NCBI GenBank assembly: GCA_022264855.1
Contig: JABYQU010000006.1
Span: 806,001-870,000 of the forward strand
Direction of reading: 5' to 3'
Origin: Lenzites betulinus
Lineage: Eukaryota; Basidiomycota; Agaricomycetes; Polyporales; Polyporaceae
Length of the DNA stretch: 64,000 nt
Numbering within the stretch: the first letter of the stretch is position 1; the number at the start of each line of letters is the position of its first letter. Under the pieces are notes generated by a model, which saw nothing but the letters and a program-made list of their open reading frames with translations, was not told the DNA's origin and did no database searches. A program made the position numbers and the translations under genes. Below, one piece after another: positions 55,601 to 64,000 of the stretch.

Positions 55601-58600
55601 AGTTCTCGAGGCTCAGGACATCTTCCTAGATGTCTTCCTACCCATCCTCTCCGAGCTCAACGAACCTGGCGTCACTGGCGACGTCCCTCCCGTCTCGTAC
55701 TTCATCCGCTTCGACCAGGCGATCTCCTTCACCCCCGAATACGTCCCGGCTATTGCGGCATACATCTGCTACCCAGCCTACCCCGAGCTGATGCTTCTCA
55801 GCGTCAAGATCCTGTCAATCCTTGCCTCGTCTACCGCTCTGGCGCAATTGGCCCTCATCGTCGACCGAAGCAGCGAGTCCATTCGTATCCTCGATGGGTA
55901 CCTCCGTGCTCTCGACACGCACGTTGCAGAGGACGTGGAGGCAGCAGAGACCACCGCGGAGCAGTCGACGGGCGCTGGAGCACCGGACGTGGAAGGCCAA
56001 TCGAACCTACTTACCCAAGCCATACGGCTGGCCATCTTGGACCTGTTCATCCAGCATACGGAGACTAACCGCCCCTTCCCGAACGTTGCGCACTTCCTCC
56101 TCTTCGGCGGCGTGTCCCCGGACAAGCAGATCCAGGACCCTCACGCGCTTGGCGCCCGCCGCTCATGTGTTCACGCCATCCTTGACCTACTGAACCATGG
56201 TGTACCGCGTCTTAAGGGCAAGGAGAGTCGGCGGCGACACGCTCTTGGCGAGCCCCTCTTTATCTCTCTCCCCGCCCTCGCTGAGCGCTGCTACCATGTC
56301 ATCTTCCAACTCTGCCAGCACCCTCGTACCTCAGAGTCCACGATGCGGTATCTCAGGACGAGGGAAGACTTCTTCGCGCGGCACCTCGCGGCGATTCCTT
56401 TCAAAGTGCCGGTGACCGAACAGCATCCTGCGATTGAGGTCGTCTACGGCGATGGCTCCCGCATCGTCACCACGGTGGCGACGTTGGCCTCTTTCCTGAA
56501 GCTGCGCTCGTGGATCCTCGACCTCGTCGCCCTCGACCTGCATGTGCTCACTAACCACGGTCACCAGAAGAGCGTCTCGGAGCTGCTGGAGCTCATGTTC
56601 GGCAACGAAGAAGACTACGTCGAGGATGGCACGGATACCTGGGAGACGGAGGTGTTCCGGCCCTTCCACGAGGTCGGCCAGTCACATCTCAGGATGATTG
56701 AGCTCGTGCAGTCGCTCGATTTCGACTGGTCGGACAGCCTCGTCGTCAATGCACAGGAGATCAGTTTCCTGGCACAGCTGAACCTCCAGTCTTGTGTTCG
56801 CGTGGACGAGTCTGGCTGTGAAGTGGTGGATCGCACTGCCCTCCTGTCTCTGCTGACTCTCGCGAAGAGGACACTCCACCTACAAGGTCGCATCACCACG
56901 AAGGTCCACGTCGACGCCCTTGAGGCGGAGACTAACTACATCTTGGAGAGCTGCGCGATCGAGAACCACCGGAGGAAGATCCGGTACGCTGCCGCGACCG
57001 GATACGAGGCCTGGCGAAGGCTGCTCGACATGGCACTCATGAAGTGTTTCGAGCGGCTGCCGTTCGACCGTCGCGAGAACATGCTATTCGACCTCCTGCA
57101 CGTGCTCCCGAATTCCCTGCACTCTTCTAGCCTCCAGGAGTCCACCGCCGTATTGCTTTCCGAAACCATCCTGTCGACCATCACAAAGCTCCGCGAGGAC
57201 AGGCGTCACCAAGTCCTTCTGCAGTCTGCAGGGGGCGACGCCGATGCCGGTGCTCTACCAGCAGAGCGTCTCAATGTCCTGCTTCGCAGCGTGTTGGAGT
57301 GCATCATGAACAACAACCGCCTCGAGCTCGTACGCGGCAACTTGTACGCGTCCTTGGTCAACTACCTGCACCTTGTGCTCCATGACGAGGGCGCGGAGGG
57401 GCCTGGCGAGGACGCGTTCCCGAGTCTGGCCTCGTCGCTCTCTGTCGCCCCGAACCGCGACGACCTCGTCTTTGGCGATAGCATGTCCCTCGTGTCGGTG
57501 GCGAGCCAGCTGGGGCGGCAGCCTGGCCAGACGGCGGGCCTCATCGCCACGAGCATCGCGATCCTCAAGCCGACCATGGAGCGGCTGGTCGCGATCGTCT
57601 CGCGCGACGCCATCGACGGCACGGAGGTGTGGAAGACTGTCGCGTTCATGCTCCTGGATTCGCTCGTGCGTCTGTCGCGGTGGGAGAAGCACTCGTCGCC
57701 CCTCGCCGCGCTCACCCGACAAGGCTTCTTGGGCGGCTTTGTGCGTGGGCTGAAGGAGTCTGATCTCATGCTGCAGGCCGTCCTCAAGCCTGATCCCGGT
57801 AAGTGAAGATAATGGACGGGGTCCTCAGTGCTGATGCTGAACATGATGATAGACGACCTGAACTCACTCTATGTGTACGAGGCGAAGATGTCGCTGCTCA
57901 TCCGGATGGCGCAGACTAGGCAAGGTGCAGAGAGGCTATTGGAAGCGCGCGTGCTCCCCATTCTGGCCGATTGCGACTACATCGACGCGAGACCAGAAGC
58001 CGACCAAGCGTTCTTGGGTACGCTTTTCATCATATATGTTACTGGTGGACACATGGCTTATCCACGGCACCTACCAGATCGTGATAGCTTCTTGCCCTCT
58101 GCTGTACAGCGCTATCATCAGCTGTTCATGCCAGCATTACAGCTCGTCAGTGGTATGCTCATCACGCTGGGCCCCAAACACACCACAGCAGCAAACCACG
58201 TACGTTATCAGTCACTGTATACATTGATCTCCAGATATGCTGACTGTCTTACTAGGCGCTACAATTCCTGTCCGCGCATCGGGACACAGCCGTGATCCTC
58301 CTTAAAAACGAAGTAGACGAGCTTTCGCTCTCGGTAATGGAGGAGACCCGTCTCCTCGTGTCGCTCTGCAGCAACGTCGTCCATCTCGTCCCAAAAACCG
58401 AGCTCGTGAGTCGCTAGCGCCCAGCGTCCAGACCCCATATGTGGAAAGACAGCTAAAGGAACACCCATAGCTCTCGAACTCTGGATTTGGGACGTTGCAC
58501 GGCGCGATATCAGGCCTCGCGGCAAGATGTTTAGGAGACCGACACTGGACAGAAAGCGTAAAGCCGCAGACGGACTCAGAGTTGTCTGATGCGCGGGTAC

Positions 58601-59698
58601 AGTCGCTCGGTGCGCTACTACTTCATTTCGTCTTGCCGGAGCCATTGACCAACAGTGCCATAATAGCATATGGACCAGAGTCCAAGTTCCGCGTAAACGT
58701 GCACCTGAAGGATGAGCTACTGAAGAACACCGTAGTCTCATATCTTGGTGTCGCGAGCGACTTTACCGAAGCGGACTTCACGCTGGTCATGTCCCCCGCG
58801 ATCACTACGCCAAAATACGAGGAGCGCCCTGCGCGGTTCATTGGTGAGCTGTTACTGTTAGCCACGCAATGGTCTGGTGACTCAATGTACGATCCGCACA
58901 GCGACGGTGCCTACGATCGGCGACACCATTGAGGCTCTTGATGACCTCTGTGAGGACCTTACGAACGCTCTCAAGCGCATCGCGGACCTCTCTGCAGAGC
59001 TGGCGTCAAGGGAACATATCAGGGTCGACAACATACAGGAGGTGCGTTCTGTGTTGGTTTTATGAGCACATGTATGTTGATGTTGATATATAAATGTCGC
59101 CTGGTAGATCATACAAATAGCCGACCCGAGCTTGCTTGAGAACCTCGATATCCGCCAAAAGCAGTCCCTCATCAGCCGCGAGCTCGCGCACTGGAGAGCA
59201 GACGTGAAACGCCGCGCGCAGACTATCCTCAGTACGTTTTCACCTATCCCGTAAGGAGTGCTTGCCGCTTACTCGTGCATTTGCTGCGGCAGACTCGCTG
59301 GAGATGCTCCTGCTCCTACTCTGGCGCCACCTTGTCTTCTATGCCGAGGGCCGACATGTGAACAACCCAGACCTGAAAGGCTCGATCGCGCACACGATGC
59401 GCTTCGCGTCTTCGCCGGACACGGAGACGCTTCGCGCCGAGGCACAACGCCGGCTCGCCGGCGCGCTGAAGGCACTGGAGGAGCTGGACCTCGTAAGATA
59501 CCCTTTCTTTCTCCTGCACCATCTCTGTTCCCGCTGCTGACAAAGTCGCGTTCGTTGCAGACGGAGGAGACGGTTGGGGATGGGTGGCGCTCCTACGAGA
59601 GTTACCGGACAATCATGGTGCGACGACTCGCGGACGCGGTGGGGTTTGAGGTGGACCCCGAGGAGGGGGACCAAAACGGGTCGCTGCTGACCCTCTGA
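52688..59698 (+). CDS. NUP192: Nucleoporin Nup192/Nup205
   Basis: Large alpha-solenoid scaffold nucleoporin of the inner ring of the nuclear pore. Exons 52688-52859, 52911-53357, 53410-57798, 57853-58017, 58078-58199, 58256-58405, 58471-58843, 58902-59041, 59108-59231, 59293-59492, 59561-59698; 6420 nt, 2139 aa. One exon of 4389 nt holds most of the protein. Recognisable features include the N-terminal LRAILESAF..LPNGEQEFFEEL, LRRRETADCLRSIFEAA, LKDERRRLALTLFYIARMGLL and IHTPKRIPLR, with helix-rich, low-cysteine composition throughout. A Gln/Pro/Gly-rich insertion lies near 54,595-54,735. No FG repeats, as expected for this scaffold protein. Small antisense and alternative-frame ORFs here, including a 252-codon one, are shadows. 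Confidence 0.93.
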
Positions 59699-59949
59699 GA
59701 CCTACCACTAGGTTTGCAGCAAGGAGCCCGAGCCGTGGAGTGTGTGCACGCATGTATACGTATCCAGACCGTTCATGACGCCGATGATTGTAAAATAAGT
59801 TAGCTGTGTAGCGTGGATTTTGTGCCAGTTTCCGACGTCAGGGCTTCCATGTGTGCGCGTGCGTCCTCCGATTAAGCGAAAGGTGCGGTAAATCCAGACC
59901 AGAGCAAGGTATCGAGACATAATACATGCAAACGAGCGGTGAGAGGACG

Positions 59950-60887
59950 TTAGAAAGGCAGCAGGCTTCCGGCGCCGCGGAGGGCCATCTGGCCGCCGAA
60001 CCGTAGCGTCTGTGTGCCGCCCGGGAAGTATGCGGCTATGTATGAGAGGAGGGCCACGACCTGCGCAGTATTAGTCATTTAAATCCTGCGGTAGAACTGC
60101 GGGGGTTCCTTACCTGGACTATTGCGCAAATGAGGGACCCGAGATATGAGTGGGCCTGTGGACGCACGAAGAGTGAGCCGACACGTATGATGTGGGGAGG
60201 ACGGCAGCACGCACCCCCAGCGAAAAGTACAGCGTAAGCCCCAGGCTCGTGAGATACGCGGCGGAGAACGGTAGCCGCTCTTTCGACAATAGGTGCTTGA
60301 TGTGGTTTAGAGGGCCGATGAGGACGGCAAACCTGGGTGGGTACAAGAGTTGTAGAATTATTTGCTTCATCATGTGTGGAGCGGACGCACCCGAACATCA
60401 CCAGCAAGCTTCCTAGACTGTGCGTATCCTCATCCGTCAGTCCACTGTATCTCGCGGGGATAGACGGGATTCCCGTACCTGAACGCGAGCGCGAACTTCG
60501 CTGGCCGCAACGCAATCCATGGCAGAGTTATGAATGCGACGAAGAAACACACTGCCGCCCCAATAAGACATGCCCCGAACCCCAGCAACCTGTGGAACGG
60601 CGAGAGCGTCAGCATCCCGGTACAGTCTTTGGGACTCCTGCATGTCTGAGCGAGGCACACGGGTGTACATACCTCTCCCATCTTGAGAGCGCAAAGTATG
60701 CTTCCTCCTCATTTGATCGTTCGGTCGAACGCAATGGCACGTAGCCGTTCCCAATTGCGTTGTAGAAGCGAGAGAAGGGGTTCCCGCTCGCGGCCTGCGT
60801 ACCCTGCGAGTCGTCGTTGTTCCCGCGCGCCCAACGAAACTGCGAGAGGTTGTCGCGGAAGCTCTGTTCCGATGACTGGGCGGGCAT
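59950..60887 (-). CDS. SFT2: Vesicle transport protein Sft2 (Got1/Sft2-like)
   Basis: Four-helix Golgi membrane protein involved in fusion of endosome-derived vesicles with the Golgi. Exons 60887-60673, 60589-60479, 60417-60391, 60332-60215, 60155-60114, 60060-59950; 624 nt, 207 aa. A soluble N-terminal part (SEQSFRDNLSQFRWARG) is followed by four hydrophobic helices: LLGFGACLIGAAVCFFVAF, FALAFSLGSLLVMFGFAVL, AAYLTSLGLTLYFSLGAHS and the SLICAIVQVVALLSYIAAYF segment, then the family ending YFPGGTQTLRFG. An in-frame ATG 22 codons upstream (60953) is an alternative start. Confidence 0.93.
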
Positions 60888-61180
60888 AGTGAGCAAGGAG
60901 GAAAGCGAGTCGGGCGTCGGGGTGGTGGAGAGGGTGCAAGTACGAGACGCCAATCACGCGTAGCTCTTGCGATACTGATATTAGTGTCACTGGTAGATCG
61001 GGTTGTAATGAGACTACAGAAGGGTACATAAGAAACAGAGTAGACTAAATTAGTAAAGTTAGTCATTTGATACCAAGATCTTGAAAGCGGATAATTAGGA
61101 TGTAGTACTACGTTCAAACGTGACAGAGCTTCGATATTCAGTAGCTAAAGATCTCAACGTCTGCAGGAGCTTGAGACTGT

Positions 61181-63339
61181 TCATACTATCGTAACCTTCA
61201 CCCCCTTCAACCCTTCGCCCGGTAGTTTCAGGGCGTAAAGCCCATCCGCGGGTATGTGAAATAATCCCACCCTTCGATATCTGATCGACCGGGTGAGCAT
61301 CCTCCAACAATTGATAATCATCCAGTCCGAGTGAGCCACAGTGACAAGAAGACCCTCCAATATCCCGCCCTTCTGGGTCAAGGGGACTGCCCACAGATGC
61401 CGGAGCGTTGCGTCAACGATACGGTCAACTCTCGCAGCACCGAAGTAGTCGATGTTCGGCGCAACGTCTCCAAGTCCACGATCGCGAACCTCTCCCGTAG
61501 GCGGTAAATCCCATTCAGCTCGAGCGGTATGAAGTTGGACGCAATATTCTCCGGGGCCGCTTCCGTCGTGGAGTGTGCAGCGCACCAGCGCGGGAGTGCG
61601 CAGAACAAGAGCGCCGTCTGTCACTTCTCCGAAAGGAAGGGAATTGTTCTTGAGTGTGACCTTGCAGCCCAGGACCTCCGAGAGCGGGATCCTTTGCGGC
61701 GGCTCTAGATAGGGCTCCATCTCCACCTGTCCGTCGACGGACGCCCACGACCACGACGGCGCACGGTACGGTGGTGGGTGTGCACGGCAGTCCTTGGGCC
61801 CTAGCCAAAGCAGATCACTGAGAAAGGTATACCGCCAGAGTCCGGCAAGGTAGTCACGCTTGAGGACACGGTGGAACTCCTTCGTAATAGCACCACAAGC
61901 GACCAGCTTGTCCGACGACCATTTGGCGGAGCGCCTGCTGTAGTCCTCCACAATGTCTATCCACGCCTGATGCAAAACCTGCCATTCGGCCGAGCTGCAC
62001 GGCATGCTGGGGGCGTCTCTGAGGAAGAGGGCGTCGGGTAGCCGTCTCTCGCCTCTGGTGTCGTAGAATGAACTGCCTATATTCTTTGTTGAAGTGTGGC
62101 ACCGAAATTGCAGCGTCTCCGAGGTGAAGATGAGCGCGCGCTGGGACATCAAGTGTTCCTGCATACACCAAGCTCGTTCATTGACAGGTTCCTGAGCATG
62201 GCTGTATAGTCGTATCTCGCCAGTGGCATGCGTGTACACGGGTGAAAGACAGATTCTACCGACTGCCTGCTTGCCCGGAGTTGGGCCATCGACGGCGCTT
62301 GGTGCAGATGCGCTAGTAGGGTGCTGGAAACATGGAAAAGGAAGGATAATGTCGTGCAGTGGTGCCGGCCGGGTTTGCAGGAATCCTTCGCTAGCACTTC
62401 GTGCACTGGCAGCGATAATGGTCAAGAATGCGCCGCGATAAATCTGAGCCATACGTCCTAGCTCGTGGATCTTGTCCATGCCCGAGTCTTGAATGATACA
62501 TAGGCTGTCAGCCCAAAGATACTGAAACCCCAGAGCATCTGTGACGCGGATTGCATCCTGCAGGGTTTGAGGAAGGCAAGCCACATCGATCCCCTTCTCG
62601 TATGCGGACACGTTCTTCAGGCAAGTGCTATACGGTTGTTCCCCTCCCCACACATAGCTAAGCGCGAGGTATTTGGTCTTGCTGGGCAGGTTCGTCGAGA
62701 TCACTAGACGAGGAAGGCTGGGGTTGGTGCAGTCGATGAGTCGTGTGGAAGAAAGGGAAAGGGATCTAGAGTCTGAGAGCACGGCGCATCGCTCGACATG
62801 TTCATGATCGCACTCATCGAGGAGCTTTTTGGCGAGAGCTAAAGCGTGCGGGGAGCCTACATCTAGCACGGGACTCCGGGCAACGATATACGCCGCCGCA
62901 GGGTCGTCTAGTCATCTCAGTCAATTGGATGTTTACGAGGATACTATGCTGAAAAATATTCGGCCTCACCTGCAGCGGTATGCACATATCCCCGGAAGAC
63001 TTCGCAACCATTGATGATCACCATAAGACCTTGAATGTCGTTTGGGCTACAGTGTGAGGAGATACTCGATTCCCATTCTGCCGACTTTCCCAGCGTGATT
63101 GTTAGGGGATCGTCCGGGTCGAAATTTTGGCCCTCGCACATCCCGAGCAGGACTCGACACCATGAACAGGCCGGCGCGCTGAGTTCGAGAAATGCTCGCG
63201 AGGTTGAGTAGGCAAACCCTCCGACATACTTCAGTTTCCCCGGCCAGGAGTCCCGGACAATCACATCGAAAAGCCCTAGCTGTGCGGCAAAAGGGCCTTC
63301 CCGGCAAAGCTGGCAAATACTACTAGCTGCAGAGTCCAT
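61181..63339 (-). CDS. HET (heterokaryon incompatibility) domain protein
   Basis: HET-domain protein; some family members trigger cell death upon fusion of incompatible hyphae, many have unknown roles. Exons 63339-62970 and 62907-61181; 2097 nt, 698 aa. The N-terminal part holds ICQLCREGPF and CSWCRVLLGM (a cysteine-containing segment common in basidiomycete HET proteins). The HET domain follows with its conserved blocks YLALSYVWGG (about 203), LWADSLCIIQD (254-264) and AQIYRGAFLTIIAAS (277-291). The C-terminal half contains RAWCMQEHLMS and PSWSWASVDGQ, also usual in this family. No partner domain such as NACHT, ankyrin or WD repeats. A 181-bp MITE lies about 220 bp upstream of the start. Confidence 0.94.
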
Positions 63340-63511
63340 AGATGGCTGTTGAATATTTGCTCGACTAGTAGAAGTCAGGGTATGGCAGCTGTGATTTGAG
63401 GTTGCTCGTTTCTGACTAGTCGCTCCTCAAGCGTTCATGGTGGTAGCAAGTACGGCGTGGTCCACTGGTCCAGGCCGCGCAGTCACCGGACACCGGCCGA
63501 CAGGCTGCAGC

Positions 63512-63548
63512 CTGACAGTACTGACGGTTCTGACAGTGTCCTGACAGT
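63512..63548 (+). repeat. Short tandem-like CTGACAGT repeats
   Basis: CTGACAGT at 63512, a variant (CTGACGGT) at 63521, then CTGACAGT at 63530 and 63541. They lie immediately before the MITE target site, which itself contains CTCTGACA. Confidence 0.6.
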
Positions 63549-63561
63549 ACTCACTCTGACA

Positions 63562-63742
63562 AGGACCCCGGCCATCCCTGCAAGAGCTCACATCCCTCGA
63601 AACCCCGAAAATGGGGCCTCCAGAGGGCCATTTTTCAGGCACAGTTACCATATGTAGTAATAATTACCATAAAAGGAACCCCGAAAACGCCGTTTACAGG
63701 CGATTTTGGGATGTGAGCTCTTGGTGGATTAGCCGGGGTCCT
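63562..63742. mobile_element. MITE (181 bp) with 8-bp target duplication
   Basis: Ends form an imperfect 35-bp inverted repeat, AGGACCCCGGC outermost and CAAGAGCTCACATCCC inner, with a mismatched 8-nt stretch between. The exact flanking duplication CTCTGACA is at 63554-63561 and 63743-63750. No coding capacity. An 8-bp duplication suggests hAT-type mobilisation, but the ends differ from those of the hAT at 39680. Confidence 0.85.
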
Positions 63743-64000
63743 CTCTGACACGCCTCTCGTACCTCTGGGCGCTACAACGAAATCAAGCGTCAATACTTCT
63801 CTGCGTAGCTGCAGCGCTTGAGCTCCGCTAGTAAAGCCTGCTAGTAACGCTGGTTCAAAACTACCGTCGGGCGGGTTCAACCAGTGCTAGTGGACCATGC
63901 TCTACTGGTCATGTATACACACATGCACCGCTGTCGTCTCAGTCACTTTGTGTCCAACAGAGTTACCATCCTGAGCTCTATCAAGATCCATCTCAAAGCT

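Larger units (their letters stand above)
63340..64000. other. Intergenic, 5' region of the HET gene
   Basis: No gene to the window end. Contains four CTGACAGT-like units at 63512-63548 and a MITE at 63562-63742. Confidence 0.6.

Noticed and set aside
55310..56068. 252-codon plus-strand ORF in another frame
   Set aside because: Lies inside the 4.4-kb Nup192 exon and is Arg/Pro/His-rich, typical of an out-of-frame reading of GC-rich coding DNA.
1..64000. tRNA, rRNA or other structured RNA genes
   Set aside because: Scanning spacers for A/B-box-like motifs (GGTTCRANTCC) and cloverleaf-like ends by eye found none; a covariance-model search would be needed to be certain.

Overview
The window is nuclear DNA of a basidiomycete fungus, most likely an Agaricomycete. 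Evidence: single-gene transcription units dense in 50-75 nt GT-AG introns, coding regions richer in G+C than the spacers, and families typical of mushroom-forming fungi (secreted SurE-like phosphatases, DUF6533 membrane proteins, aryl-alcohol dehydrogenases of the aldo-keto reductase type, a HET-domain protein, hAT and Tc1-like elements). All gene models were spliced by eye and checked for reading-frame closure; no tRNA, rRNA or CRISPR array was seen.

Layout. 1-0.9 kb: 5' part of a branched-chain aminotransferase (minus). 1.6-7.2 kb: two SurE-like paralogues in opposite orientation with identical intron positions, flanking a GPI-anchored-type protein gene and an unrecognised gene. 8.5-10.1 kb: first DUF6533 gene. 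10.7-12.9 kb: a METTL14/Kar4-like m6A-machinery protein whose Met/Gly-rich tail carries an apparent one-base frameshift. 13.5-18.3 kb: a 28-exon ERCC6L2-like SNF2 ATPase. 18.9-22.7 kb: cytosolic leucyl-tRNA synthetase. 24.9-27.5 kb: FLVCR-like MFS transporter. 28.4-30.1 kb: Kes1/Osh4-like oxysterol-binding protein. 30.6-32.1 kb: a Tc1/mariner-type foldback element with 672-bp identical inverted arms. 32.3-36.5 kb: two further DUF6533 genes in tandem. 38.0-45.9 kb: two aryl-alcohol dehydrogenase paralogues separated by an intact-looking 4,037-bp hAT transposon. 46.1-63.3 kb: housekeeping block with a mitochondrial acyl-CoA thioesterase, the ER Hsp70 BiP/Kar2 (HDEL tail), the NatC catalytic subunit, nucleoporin Nup192, Sft2, then a HET-domain gene with a short MITE upstream.

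Most striking are splice structures. All three DUF6533 paralogues need a 2-nt exon at the same place (flanking exons 164 and 160 nt in all three) plus a conserved 9-nt exon. The SNF2 gene appears to need a 1-nt exon followed by a GC-AG intron inside its Walker A motif. The mobile elements are young: perfect target-site duplications, an intact 1047-aa hAT transposase and unmutated foldback arms.
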